From NCBI GenBank assembly GCA_001595915.1, contig LSSG01000058.1:1-39647 (forward strand): a stretch of 39,647 nucleotides of DNA, in the 5' to 3' direction. Of the stretch, positions 23,465 through 34,858 are shown one piece after another. The translations under genes were made by a program, and so were the position numbers. The stretch is from Thermoplasmatales archaeon SG8-52-3 (GTDB taxonomy: Archaea > Thermoplasmatota > E2 > DHVEG-1). The notes below the pieces were generated by a model, which was not told the origin of the DNA, did not search any database, and saw only the letters and a list, made by a program, of their open reading frames with translations. The first letter of the stretch is position 1; each line of letters opens with the position of its first letter.

Positions 23465-25225
23465 ATGAAAAATAAATCTCTATTAAATTCATATTTTTTT
23501 AGATTTTATTCTAAACCCATATTAATAATTTTTATAATGTTTATTCTTCTGTTTAATTCCTTTTTTATAGTCGTATCATTGCCTAAAAAGATTGATTTAA
23601 TTTATGAACAGTCAATAATGATTGATGAAGGTCAAATCTTATATTCACCTCTGTGGAGCACTAACACATATTTAAGAGAAAATGATGGAACTTTAAATCA
23701 TACATGGTATAGTAGCTATTTTCCAGGTGTAGCAGTCAAGTGGTTAGGTGATGGGACAATACTTCGTGCAATAAGAACCGGTGGCGGACCTGTTATGGGT
23801 GGAGCTGGTGGTGGCATTCAGAAAGTAGAATGGGAGGGTACTGTTGTTTGGGATTTTAGATATAATACTGATGGGTTAAGAAGTCATCATGATATAGAAC
23901 TACTTCCAAATGGAAACATTCTAATGATTGCTTGGGAAACAAAAACACGTACTCAAGCGATAGATGCTGGAAGAAACCCATCCTTTGTTTCAAGTTCTGG
24001 ATTAATGCCTGATCATATTATTGAGGTTGAACCAACGGATCCACAAAATGGTGATATTGTCTGGGAATGGCATATGTGGGATCATCTCATTCAAGATTAC
24101 GATTCTTCGAAAGATAATTATGGTGTTGTTGGAAATCACCCAGAATTAATTGATATTAATTTTGTAACTTCAACTCAACTAGATTTTTCCCATGTAAATT
24201 CAGTTGATTATAATGAAGAGTTTGACCAAATTTTACTAAGTGTTCGTTATTATAATGAAATTTGGATAATCGATCACAGTACTACTACTGAAGAGGCAGC
24301 GGGTCATACTGGAGGTAATAGCGACATGGGTGGTGATCTTCTATACCGTTGGGGCAATCCACAAGTGTATGATGCAGGATCATCAAGTGATGAGAAATTT
24401 TTTAATCAGCATGATGCTCAATGGATTGATGACAATTTACCTGGTGCAGGAAATATCCTAGTATTTAACAATGGAGCAAACCGCCCTGATATCAAATATT
24501 CTAGTGTTGATGAGATTATTCCACCTGTTAATGAAAATGGAGAGTATTATCTTGAGGAAGGTTCTGCATATGGACCTGATGAGCAAACATGGCTATATAC
24601 CGCAAATCCACTCACAAGTTTTTATTCACAAAATTGCGGTGGTGTTGATAGACTTAAGAATGGCAATACTATTATAACTAATGGTAATAATGGATTAGTT
24701 TTTGAAGTTACACCTGAAAAAGAAACAGTTTGGCAATATAATACAGGAAGTTCATTATTCAAAGCTGAGTACATTCCACCTAAATCACAAGAGCCTCCAG
24801 AGCCTAATAATCCTGATTTAGATTGTTCAGGTAGTCTTTCATGGAGCGATATTAAACCAGGTGGTACTGTACATGGAAGTTTTTTAGTACAAAATATTGG
24901 AGATTCTGGATCTTTGTTGAACTGGACAGTTAATAATACATTGATTGACTGGGGGACTTGGTCATTTAATCCGAGTTCTGGTGAAAATCTTACACCAGAG
25001 GATGGAAAGATAACAGTACAAGTTTCAGTAGTAGCTCCAGATGAAAAAGAATCTGAATTTTCAGGTTATATTAAGATAGAAAACATAAATAATCCTGATG
25101 ATTTTGAATTAATTTTAGTAAATCTGATTACTCCAGTTAATCATCATTTAATTTATAAAATGATTTTTAAATTCTTTTCTAGGTTTTTAATTCCTATTAA
25201 GTATATAGAATTTTTATTGAATTAA
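23465..25225 (+). CDS. Exported arylsulfotransferase-like beta-propeller protein
   Basis: A 586-residue protein with an N-terminal signal or anchor (about residues 17-38), outside the membrane. The body is a propeller of the arylsulfotransferase (ASST, PF05935/PF14269) type: QKVEWEGTVVWDF, SHHDIELLPNGNILMIAWE, DFSHVNSVDYN, FNQHDAQWIDD, and a late GGVDRLKNGNTIITNGNNG blade. Conserved histidines in HHD, SHVN and QHD match the active-site positions of the family, which moves sulfate from an aryl sulfate to a phenol without PAPS. Residues about 455-560 are a NEW3-like beta domain (WSDIKPGGTVHGSF), and the end is a hydrophobic helix. No ribosome site; a TATA-like TTTATATTA lies about 25 nt upstream of the ATG. 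Many archaeal members may not be true sulfotransferases. Confidence 0.72.
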   Translation: MKNKSLLNSYFFRFYSKPILIIFIMFILLFNSFFIVVSLPKKIDLIYEQSIMIDEGQILYSPLWSTNTYLRENDGTLNHTWYSSYFPGVAVKWLGDGTILRAIRTGGGPVMGGAGGGIQKVEWEGTVVWDFRYNTDGLRSHHDIELLPNGNILMIAWETKTRTQAIDAGRNPSFVSSSGLMPDHIIEVEPTDPQNGDIVWEWHMWDHLIQDYDSSKDNYGVVGNHPELIDINFVTSTQLDFSHVNSVDYNEEFDQILLSVRYYNEIWIIDHSTTTEEAAGHTGGNSDMGGDLLYRWGNPQVYDAGSSSDEKFFNQHDAQWIDDNLPGAGNILVFNNGANRPDIKYSSVDEIIPPVNENGEYYLEEGSAYGPDEQTWLYTANPLTSFYSQNCGGVDRLKNGNTIITNGNNGLVFEVTPEKETVWQYNTGSSLFKAEYIPPKSQEPPEPNNPDLDCSGSLSWSDIKPGGTVHGSFLVQNIGDSGSLLNWTVNNTLIDWGTWSFNPSSGENLTPEDGKITVQVSVVAPDEKESEFSGYIKIENINNPDDFELILVNLITPVNHHLIYKMIFKFFSRFLIPIKYIEFLLN

Positions 25226-25339
25226 ATAATTATCAATAAACAAAAATCATTATATATTATATTGGAAAAAATGCATATAGTACTTCTATATTATTCTTAA
25301 ATCTGATTTTTTTTCTCCAGTATTTTATCCTGAACCAAA

Positions 25340-25534
25340 TTAAATATCCTTGAACTTTTCTGAAGCAGGTTGTCCCCCAACTCCCCAATGCGATTTTGGG
25401 ATTTCATTTACAACTACTTCAACAGCATGTTCTGGTATTCCTAAATCAACAAACACTTTTGTAATATTTTCAATAACGCTTTTTGTCTTATCCTCTCCAA
25501 ACCCTCTCCATACATATACTTGGACTATTGGCAT
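25340..25534 (-). CDS. 4-oxalocrotonate tautomerase family enzyme
   Basis: A 64-residue tautomerase of the 4-OT family. Removal of the initiator Met exposes the catalytic Pro (MPIVQVYVWRG), which acts as general base in keto-enol tautomerisation. The helix DKTKSVIENITKVFVDLGIP and the strand VEVVVNEIPKSHWGVGG are typical, and the length is the usual 60-65 residues. It should form a hexamer in the cytoplasm. GAGGGAATGA stands before the ATG. Substrate is not determined by sequence; many archaeal 4-OT homologues are not in aromatic degradation pathways. It stands alone between the arylsulfotransferase-like gene and the methyltransferase. Confidence 0.88.
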   Translation of the reverse strand: MPIVQVYVWRGFGEDKTKSVIENITKVFVDLGIPEHAVEVVVNEIPKSHWGVGGQPASEKFKDI

Positions 25535-25723
25535 ATTTTCATTCCCTCTAAATTAAATTTGTTATTTTCTATTTGATAATAAAGGTTAATATTTTAATCT
25601 AACTTTGTTATTAGAAACATACAAAAAATTATTAAAAAAATGTAAATAGGTAAAACAATTTAATTATTATAACTCCTAGATTTAAAGATGAATTTTATTA
25701 TATTATTAAAGGCAAGGTTTATT

Positions 25724-26293
25724 ATGAGTGAAAAAAGAGCAAAGATGTTAAATAAAAGGGCATCAAAACCAAAAAACAAAGCGGATAAAATTTTGGAAAA
25801 ACTTGCTTTAATACCAGGACAATTTATAGCAGATATCGGATCGGGAGGAGGATACTTCAGCTATAGATTTGCAGAATTAGTAGGTGAAAGAGGGCGAGTT
25901 TATGCTATTGATACTAATCAAGAATTTTTGGAATTTATCAAGAAAAAGGCTGCAGAACAAGAATTAAAAAATATTTTTACATTGCATACTTCATCAGAAC
26001 ATCCAAATCTTCCAAAACACATGTTTGATTACATATTTTTTAGAAATGTTACTCATCATATTTCAAATAGAATCAATTATTTCAAAAGCTTATCAAAAGC
26101 ATTGAAATCAAAAGGTAGAATTGTTATTATAGAATATGATGGTAGAGGTGGTTTTTTTAGTTTTCAACGATTGCATCGACATTTTATTCCGAAAGATAAA
26201 ATAATTGAGGAAATGAAACAAGCTGGGTACAAATTACAAAAAAGTTATGATTTTCTATCTGACCAATCATTCTCTATTTTTTCTTTAAACTAA
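25724..26293 (+). CDS. Class I SAM-dependent methyltransferase
   Basis: A cytoplasmic Rossmann-fold methyltransferase of about 189 residues. Motif I is IADIGSGGGYFSYRFAE, the ribose-binding acid is in VYAIDTNQEFLEFI, motif II/III DYIFFRNVTHHI, and post-III GRIVIIEYDGRGGF. The FRNVTHHI and KSLSKALKSKGRIVIIE pattern is like the UbiE/arsenite methyltransferase-like and Methyltransf_25 groups. The ORF track starts at 25688, but the extra 12 residues (MNFIILLKARFI) are hydrophobic and out of place. The ATG at 25724, with AAGGCAAGG nearby, gives the standard start MSEKRAKMLNKR. The substrate is unknown. Confidence 0.78.
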   Translation: MSEKRAKMLNKRASKPKNKADKILEKLALIPGQFIADIGSGGGYFSYRFAELVGERGRVYAIDTNQEFLEFIKKKAAEQELKNIFTLHTSSEHPNLPKHMFDYIFFRNVTHHISNRINYFKSLSKALKSKGRIVIIEYDGRGGFFSFQRLHRHFIPKDKIIEEMKQAGYKLQKSYDFLSDQSFSIFSLN

Positions 26294-26317
26294 AATATAA
26301 TATGATAAATTAGATAG

Positions 26318-26656
26318 TTATTTAAATTTCTGATTGCTTTTAAAATTTTCAATAGACCAACGTCCATTTTTTCCCCATAAAATATTATAAATCTTTATTT
26401 CAACGAACAAAAAGATACTAATAGTAATAATAGCCGATATGAAGTTTGTAATAAATGGAAGACGTCTTAAAATTTCTAGCGGAATTAATGCATCAATAAG
26501 TAGTGAAATTACAATAAACAGTGATTTTAATATCTCTTGATATAATGGTCTTATCATACTTTTTTGTATATTTTCCCGTTTTCTGATTGATATATTTTTT
26601 ATTGATTTCTCAAATCTTTCTACATTTGAGGTTAGTCGATTTATTATACGTTTCAT
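26318..26656 (-). CDS. Small membrane protein of unknown function
   Basis: About 112 residues with a strongly basic N-terminal half (KRIINRLTSN, SIRKRENIQKS), one or two hydrophobic segments (about residues 45-62 and 76-96) and a charged tail. The track start is a TTG at 26665; the ATG three codons later is more usual. No clear ribosome site. It converges with the methyltransferase gene. It resembles the phosphate-starvation-inducible PsiE group in the order helix-RRLPFI-helix, but this is weak. Function unknown. Confidence 0.5.
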   Translation of the reverse strand: MKRIINRLTSNVERFEKSIKNISIRKRENIQKSMIRPLYQEILKSLFIVISLLIDALIPLEILRRLPFITNFISAIITISIFLFVEIKIYNILWGKNGRWSIENFKSNQKFK

Positions 26657-26712
26657 GGGATACAACTTCTAAAGTTTTTTTTATTTAAAATATTAGGATT
26701 TTTAGTGGTATT

Positions 26713-27681
26713 TTAATATTGGCAACATGCTACAAAATGATTTTTCTTAACCTCTTTGAGCATAGGTTCATTTTTTGAGCAAAAGGTACCTATACACCTT
26801 GAACAACGTGGATGAAATCGACATCCTTTAGGTGGTTTAATTAAACTCGGTACTTCGCCCTTTAGATGAATATGTTTTCTTTTCATTCTAGGATCAGCAA
26901 CAGGTATTGCAGAAAGTAATGCTTTCGTATACGGGTGTAACTGCTCTTTAAAGAGATCTTTAGTGGGCGCAAGTTCAACTATATTTCCTGCATACATAAC
27001 TGCTACACGGTCACTAATATATTTAATCACACTTAAATCATGAGTGATAAACAAATATGTCAACTCAAATTTCTTTTGTAAATCCTTGAAAAGGTTGAGA
27101 ATTTGGGCTTGAACAGAAACATCAAGTGCTGAAGTTGGTTCGTCAAGTACAATAAAATCCGGGTTCAATGCAAGAGCTCGAGCTACACCAATACGTTGTT
27201 TTTGTCCACCACTGAATTCATGTGGATATCTATACATATGTTGTTTATCAAGTCCTACTATTTGCAGCAATTCAAGTACTTTATTGTTTAATTCTTCTCC
27301 TTTGAACCTTTTGTTAATTTTTAGTGGTTCACTAATTATGTTTTTAACTGTCATACGAGGATTCAATGAAGAAGAGGGATCTTGAAAAACTATTTGCATA
27401 TGAGGTCGTAATTTTCGAAGTACTGTCTTGTTAATTTTAGTGAGATCAGATCCCATAAATATTAATTTACCAGCGGTAGGTGGTATAAGATTAATAAGAA
27501 CTCGACCAAGAGTTGTTTTTCCGCAACCGGATTCACCTACAATACCAAAGGTTTCTCCTTTCTTTATTTCAATGTTTACATTGTCAACTGCTTTTATATT
27601 ATCTTTTGTTGAGGAGAATAATCCTTCTTTTAATGGAAAATATTTTTTTAGATTAGTTCCTTTTACAATAGTCTTTTCCAT
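26713..27681 (-). CDS. oppF: Oligopeptide ABC transporter ATP-binding protein OppF
   Basis: An about 322-residue ATPase that powers the peptide importer. Walker A GESGCGKTTLGR, Q-loop VFQDPSSSLNPR, signature FSGGQKQRIGVARAL, Walker B FIVLDEPTSALD and switch FITHDLSV are all present. The C-terminal extension has the Cys cluster CRFHPRCSRCIGTFC plus CC, which in Opp/Dpp ATPases binds a 4Fe-4S cluster. The track start at 27699 is an ATG that overlaps OppD. The ATG at 27681, preceded by GAGGGAAGAAA, gives the expected MEKTIVKGTNLKKYFP. It is last in the oppABCDF operon, overlapping oppD by about 29 nt. Confidence 0.9.
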   Translation of the reverse strand: MEKTIVKGTNLKKYFPLKEGLFSSTKDNIKAVDNVNIEIKKGETFGIVGESGCGKTTLGRVLINLIPPTAGKLIFMGSDLTKINKTVLRKLRPHMQIVFQDPSSSLNPRMTVKNIISEPLKINKRFKGEELNNKVLELLQIVGLDKQHMYRYPHEFSGGQKQRIGVARALALNPDFIVLDEPTSALDVSVQAQILNLFKDLQKKFELTYLFITHDLSVIKYISDRVAVMYAGNIVELAPTKDLFKEQLHPYTKALLSAIPVADPRMKRKHIHLKGEVPSLIKPPKGCRFHPRCSRCIGTFCSKNEPMLKEVKKNHFVACCQY

Positions 27682-28747
27682 TTTCTTCCCTCGAAACAAT
27701 TGAATATTTTACAGTTTCATAATGGTGACAAGCAACTTGATGATTTTTTTCTACTTCTTTAAGAGGCGGATCACATTCTTTACAAATATCGGTTTTATAT
27801 TTACATCTAGGATGAAATCTACATCCCGATGGCGGTTCAATAAGATTTGGAACAGTTCCAGGGATAATTTCTAATCTTTTTCTTTCTTCTGTAATCTTTG
27901 GTATTGCTCTCATTAAACCTCTTGTATAAGGATGGTCAGGGTTATCAAAAATTTTTTCTGTTGTCCCTATTTCAACTATATAACCTGCATACATAACTCC
28001 AACACGATCACACATTTCAGCGATAATTCCTAAATTATGGGTAATTAACCAAATTGCTGTACCAACACGTTGTTGTAATTCTTTCATTAAATCAAGGATT
28101 TGTGCTTGAACTGTCACATCCAATGCAGTTGTTGGTTCATCAGCGATTAATAAATCAGGATTGCATGCAAGCATCATTGCAATCATAACCCGCTGTCTCA
28201 TTCCACCACTGAGCTCATGAGGATATTGTTTAGCAACTTTTTTTGGTTCAGATATTTTAACAAGATCAAGTGCATTTATTGCTTTTTCAAATGCTTTCTT
28301 TTGGATGGCTTTTCTTATTTTCTGCTTTTCCCATATATTATACCATGGTATCTTCTGTTTTTGCTCTGGAAAGATTTCATGTAACAATATAACCTCTGCT
28401 ATTTGATCCCCTACATTATAAACAGGATTTAATGCAGTCATTGGTTCCTGAAAAATCATTGAAATTTTATTTCCACGTATTTTTTGCATTTCTTTTTCAG
28501 TTTTTTTAAGAAGATTCTCGCCTTTTAAAAGAATGGAACCTTTCAAAATTTTCCCTGGAGGTTGAGGAATAAGTTGCATAACAGAGAGTGCAGTAACGCT
28601 TTTTCCGCATCCAGTCTCTCCTATTAATCCAAATGTTTCTCCTTTCATTATATTGAAGCTAGTTTCTTCAAGAGCTTTTACTACTCCTTCATAGGTATAA
28701 AAATAAGTTTTAAGGTTCTTAATCTCTAATAATGGTTTATTTTCTAT
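27653..28747 (-). CDS. oppD: Oligopeptide ABC transporter ATP-binding protein OppD, apparent AUA start
   Basis: The second ATPase of the transporter. Walker A GETGCGKSVTALSV, Q-loop IFQEPMTALNPV, signature LSGGMRQRVMIAMM, Walker B LLIADEPTTALD, switch LITHNLGI, and the Fe-S type C-terminal CRFHPRCKYKTDIC. The ORF track starts at an internal ATG (28648) that would remove the first strands of the ABC domain. The frame is open upstream and encodes the missing LLEIKNLKTYFYTYEG region. The upstream part has no ATG, GTG or TTG. An AUA at 28747, 4 nt after AGAAGGTGA and giving (M)ENKPLLEIKNL, is the best start (364 aa). It follows oppC with 4 nt between. Confidence 0.88.
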   Translation of the reverse strand: MENKPLLEIKNLKTYFYTYEGVVKALEETSFNIMKGETFGLIGETGCGKSVTALSVMQLIPQPPGKILKGSILLKGENLLKKTEKEMQKIRGNKISMIFQEPMTALNPVYNVGDQIAEVILLHEIFPEQKQKIPWYNIWEKQKIRKAIQKKAFEKAINALDLVKISEPKKVAKQYPHELSGGMRQRVMIAMMLACNPDLLIADEPTTALDVTVQAQILDLMKELQQRVGTAIWLITHNLGIIAEMCDRVGVMYAGYIVEIGTTEKIFDNPDHPYTRGLMRAIPKITEERKRLEIIPGTVPNLIEPPSGCRFHPRCKYKTDICKECDPPLKEVEKNHQVACHHYETVKYSIVSREENGKDYCKRN

Positions 28748-28751
28748 GAAA

Positions 28752-29705
28752 TCACCTTCTTAATTTTGGATCGGTTATATCTCTTAAACCATCACCAAGG
28801 AGATTGAATCCTAAAACAACAAATAATATTGCAAGACCTGGAAAGGTTACATACCACCAAGCATGAAGCATATGTATTCTACCTGATGATATCATTAATC
28901 CCCATTCTGCTGTTCCAGGAGATGCACCTAGTCCAATGAAACTTAGTCCCGCAGCTACGAGAAGTACTGCTCCAAGATCTAATGTGATTTCTACTAACAA
29001 TGGTGAAAATGCATTTGGTAGGATATGACGGATGAGAATTCGTGGATTACTTGCACCAATGCTTCTTGCTGCCTCAACATATTGTTGCTCACGAACTGCG
29101 AGGACTTGACCTCGCATTAAACGAGCATATGTAGGCCACCATACAATAATCAAAGCTTCCATAATATGGTCTATACTTCGTCCTAATGCTGCTGCTACAG
29201 CCATTGCTAATATAAGATATGGTATTGCTAAAAATATATCAGTAATCCTCATCAATATTTCATCAATAATTCCACCAAAATATCCTGCAATTCCACCTAG
29301 AATAATTCCAATTAAAGTTGATACAGCAACTACTATAATGGAAATACGAAATGATGTTTGAGACCCATAAATAACCATACTAAAGATATCACGTCCATAA
29401 TCATCAGTACCAAAAAGATGCTCTCCACTAGGGGGTAGTAATTTCTGATCAAAATCAATATCCCATCTTTCTTCAGTGACTGTAGTACCCTGTTCGGTAC
29501 TTACTTTTACATAGGAGGGATGTTGACTTGCAATAAGTGGAGCAAACAAAGCAAGAAAAATCATTATAAGAATTAATAATAAACCAATCATAGAAAGAAG
29601 ACTTTTTCTGAAAAGATGACCCATGAATTTTAAATCCTTAATTTTTGATTCATGTTTTTTTAAGAAATCATCTAAAGCTTTAAAATGCGGAAGTATTCTA
29701 TCCAC
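28752..29705 (-). CDS. oppC: Oligopeptide ABC transporter permease OppC
   Basis: A 317-residue inner-membrane permease of the DppC/OppC type. It has a cytoplasmic N-terminal segment, a first helix (SMIGLLLILIMIFLALFAPLIAS), the OppC N domain with GTDDYGRDIFS, and five further helices. The EAA loop EAARSIGASNPRILIRHILPN contacts the ATPases. The track start is a GTG that overlaps the oppB stop and lies inside the sequence GGAGGTGG. That GTG is part of a ribosome site, and an AUA at 29696, 8 nt after GGAGG, is a plausible true start. I keep the track coordinate because the choice is open. Confidence 0.88.
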   Translation of the reverse strand: MDRILPHFKALDDFLKKHESKIKDLKFMGHLFRKSLLSMIGLLLILIMIFLALFAPLIASQHPSYVKVSTEQGTTVTEERWDIDFDQKLLPPSGEHLFGTDDYGRDIFSMVIYGSQTSFRISIIVVAVSTLIGIILGGIAGYFGGIIDEILMRITDIFLAIPYLILAMAVAAALGRSIDHIMEALIIVWWPTYARLMRGQVLAVREQQYVEAARSIGASNPRILIRHILPNAFSPLLVEITLDLGAVLLVAAGLSFIGLGASPGTAEWGLMISSGRIHMLHAWWYVTFPGLAILFVVLGFNLLGDGLRDITDPKLRR

Positions 29706-30720
29706 CTCCGAGTTTAACCCGTGGATCTACTACCGCATAAAGGATATCAACAATGAGATTTGCTGAAACATAAATAATTGCGATGAGTATTGTAAAACCC
29801 ATTACTGCATTAAAATCAAAACCTAGAACAGCTGCTGCAGCAAAACGTCCCATACCTGGCCAATTAAAAATTGTTTCAGTTAATACAGCACCTCCTAAAA
29901 GCCCGCCAAAAGCAAGACCTGTGACTGTAATAGTTGGAATTAAAGCGTTTCTTAAGGCATGTTTAAAGATAATACTACGCTCTGAAAGACCTTTTGCTCT
30001 ACCGGTACGAATATAATCCATACCCATGACTTCTAACATACTGGACCTTGTCATACGAAGAATCAATGCAAGTGTTGCAAATCCTAAAGTAAATGCAGGT
30101 AGTATGATATGATATAAAGACGAACCTAATGTTTCTAGATTGCCAGTTAAAATACTGTCAATTACATATAAACCTGTAATTGAGGATGGTGCGTCCATTC
30201 CAATTCCTAAACGTCCTTCTAAAGGTAAAATTGGTATCTGATATGCAAAACTATATTGAAGCATGAGTGCTAACCAAAAAATCGGTAAAGAATATCCAGC
30301 AATCGCAATAATTCTTGTTATATGATCGGATAATTTATTTCTTCTTATAGCTGATATGATTCCTCCAACAATTCCCAGAGGAATTGCAAAAAACATTGCA
30401 AAAATTGTTAATTCAAAGGTAGCTGGAAAATATTGAGAGAGACTATCAGATACTGGTCGACTTTCCAAATACGATTTCCCAAGATTAAAATGAATAATAT
30501 CATTTAAATAATAAAAATACTGCATCCAGATAGGCTCATCAAGATGAAGCTCTTTAGTTATTCGTTCTATAACATCAGGTTGTGCTTTTGGTCCACCTGC
30601 AAAGGCTCGTGCTGGATCAGAAGGAATAACATGGGAAACAGTAAAAGTAATAATAGTAACTCCAATAAGTACTGGTATTAGGAGTAATAGTCTCCGAACT
30701 ATGAATTCCCATGTCTTCAT
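29698..30720 (-). CDS. oppB: Oligopeptide ABC transporter permease OppB
   Basis: A 340-residue inner-membrane permease of the DppB/OppB type. The first helix (RLLLLIPVLIGVTIITFTVSHVIPSDP) is typical, followed by the periplasmic-side loop, TM2-6 and the EAA motif RTGRAKGLSERSIIFKHALRN. The C-terminal LGFDFNAVMGFTILIAIIYVSANLIVDILYAVVDPRVKLGG closes the domain as in known members. It begins 23 nt after the oppA stop, with no obvious ribosome site in the gap. It pairs with OppC to form the channel for peptides delivered by OppA. Confidence 0.9.
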   Translation of the reverse strand: MKTWEFIVRRLLLLIPVLIGVTIITFTVSHVIPSDPARAFAGGPKAQPDVIERITKELHLDEPIWMQYFYYLNDIIHFNLGKSYLESRPVSDSLSQYFPATFELTIFAMFFAIPLGIVGGIISAIRRNKLSDHITRIIAIAGYSLPIFWLALMLQYSFAYQIPILPLEGRLGIGMDAPSSITGLYVIDSILTGNLETLGSSLYHIILPAFTLGFATLALILRMTRSSMLEVMGMDYIRTGRAKGLSERSIIFKHALRNALIPTITVTGLAFGGLLGGAVLTETIFNWPGMGRFAAAAVLGFDFNAVMGFTILIAIIYVSANLIVDILYAVVDPRVKLGGG

Positions 30721-30743
30721 AATTTAAAAAATAAAGAGGGGGT

Positions 30744-32405
30744 TTATTCGTAGGCTTTGTAGTAATCGTAGAAGTACCATTCACGAACTGGGTTATATGA
30801 ATAGTTTTGTACCCAATCCCTCCATGGTCTAATGTACTGTCTCTGACAAATAAACAAGAATGGAGGTTCTTCTATATAGATGTCATATGCTGTTTCATAT
30901 GCAGCCTCTCTCACATTTGTATCTGCTGAATATTTTCCTTCCAATATTTTCTCGAAAACTGTATCGTTTGTATAACCTGTATTAAATGTATCAGTTGCCC
31001 CAACAAATGGATCTATATAGTCATCAGGATCATTATAATCTGGTCCCCATCCAATAAACATTAGATCCCAATCATCTGTAGTATACATACGATGTAAAAG
31101 TTGTGGCCATCCTTCTGCTATAACTGATGAAAGAATTCCAATCTCATCGAGTGCACCTCTAAACATTACTGCCATTTTTTCTCGTTCAGAGTTTCCTGCG
31201 TTATAAAAAAGTCTTATTGTTCTACCATTAAAGCGATAAAGTGTACCATCTAAATCATAATTTTTGGTATAACCTGCATCGTCAAGAATCTGTTCTGCCA
31301 TTGTTAAATCATAATCATAGACAGGCTGACCATTATTTTGAGTTTCATAATATGGCATACCTACAGGTATTGCCCCAGGTAGTCTACTAGCATAACCATT
31401 AAAAGCATTTTCTATTGCTGAATCGTAGTCAAACGCATAACTTAATGCCTTTCGCACTTGACTATCAGTCAAATACTCATTGTTGCTTGCTTTTGTGTTT
31501 ATAGCACAAAGTACAACATCGTAACTATCAAATGGGTTTACAACTATTCCTTCTTCTCCAATTACATCCTCAAGGTTAGAATAAGGTACATATGTAAAAT
31601 CAGCATCTCCATTTTTCAAGGCTAAAATTCGTGTTGCAGGTTCATCTGCAAATTTTATGACAACTTTGTCAACATGATTTCCTTCCCAACCACCCCAATA
31701 ATTCGGGTTTTTATTAAGGACGATTTCAGTTGCACGTGTCCAATGGTCAAGCACATAAGGACCTGTTCCCATAGGATGTAATTTCAAATATTCATTTTCT
31801 TCTCCTTCAACAACACCACCGTTTGCCTCTACATAGTCTTTATCAACAATTGAACCTATTGTATATGGTAATAGAGCTAAAAATCCACCATAAGGTTGTG
31901 TAAGTTCAATTTGAATCTCATAGTCATTAATGACTGTAGTGCTATTCGTATCCATACATTGTGCAAAAATCCAATCCACACCAGATTCAGGTGCCCCCAT
32001 CGTTAAAACTCGATCAAAAGAATATTTAACATCTTCTGCAGTAAAATCATTACCATTAGAAAATTTTACATTTTGACGTAAATTAAATGTCCATGTTAAT
32101 GAGTCATTTGATACTGACCAGTCAGTTGCAAGTAGAGGATAAAATGTTTTCGTATCGTCTCCTCTATATGTAACTAGTGTCTCATAGATTTGAAAAATCG
32201 GTTCAGAAGAAGCAGTGTCATAACAATCCGCAGGGTCAAGTGTTTTTGCATCACCAATAGTATATCTTACAAGTGTTTTTGGATTTTTTATTTCAGCTTT
32301 TTCTTCTTGTTCTACACATCCACTAAAACATAGAACGATAAACATAGCACTTAGAAAAATTGCGATAAAACCAGCTTTCTTTTTTACATTATTATCTCTC
32401 CTCAT
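30744..32405 (-). CDS. oppA: Oligopeptide-binding lipoprotein OppA
   Basis: A 553-residue extracytoplasmic substrate-binding protein of family 5 (SBP_bac_5). The signal peptide ends in the lipobox LCFSGC, so the mature protein is a lipoprotein tethered outside the membrane. Family motifs: PKTLVRYTIGDAKTLDPADC near the start, YETLVTY, WTFNLRQNVKFSNGNDFTAEDVKYSFDRVL, LHPMGTGPYVLDHW, and RKALSYAFDYD. AGAGGGTGAATT stands before the ATG. It is first in oppABCDF and is probably the most expressed gene of the set. The ligand may be di- or oligopeptides; family 5 also includes sugar and nickel binders. Confidence 0.88.
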   Translation of the reverse strand: MRRDNNVKKKAGFIAIFLSAMFIVLCFSGCVEQEEKAEIKNPKTLVRYTIGDAKTLDPADCYDTASSEPIFQIYETLVTYRGDDTKTFYPLLATDWSVSNDSLTWTFNLRQNVKFSNGNDFTAEDVKYSFDRVLTMGAPESGVDWIFAQCMDTNSTTVINDYEIQIELTQPYGGFLALLPYTIGSIVDKDYVEANGGVVEGEENEYLKLHPMGTGPYVLDHWTRATEIVLNKNPNYWGGWEGNHVDKVVIKFADEPATRILALKNGDADFTYVPYSNLEDVIGEEGIVVNPFDSYDVVLCAINTKASNNEYLTDSQVRKALSYAFDYDSAIENAFNGYASRLPGAIPVGMPYYETQNNGQPVYDYDLTMAEQILDDAGYTKNYDLDGTLYRFNGRTIRLFYNAGNSEREKMAVMFRGALDEIGILSSVIAEGWPQLLHRMYTTDDWDLMFIGWGPDYNDPDDYIDPFVGATDTFNTGYTNDTVFEKILEGKYSADTNVREAAYETAYDIYIEEPPFLFICQRQYIRPWRDWVQNYSYNPVREWYFYDYYKAYE

Positions 32406-32632
32406 AATTCACCCTCTTTACCACCCTCTATATTAAAAGGTCATAATAGTAAGTTATATAACATTTAATAAATTTTTCATTTAATTTTAGAAAATTGATA
32501 AAGTAAATATTAAAAAATATTATATTACTAATTTGTTTACATAAAAAGTTATATGCAATTGATTTATTTTGTATTTTTAATGGATGTTTAATAATGGTAA
32601 AAAATAATAAAAAATTTATTTTAGGAGTGTAA

Positions 32633-34831
<2,199 letters not shown>

Positions 34832-34858
34832 CATTAATATATAAAAATTACAGAGCAT

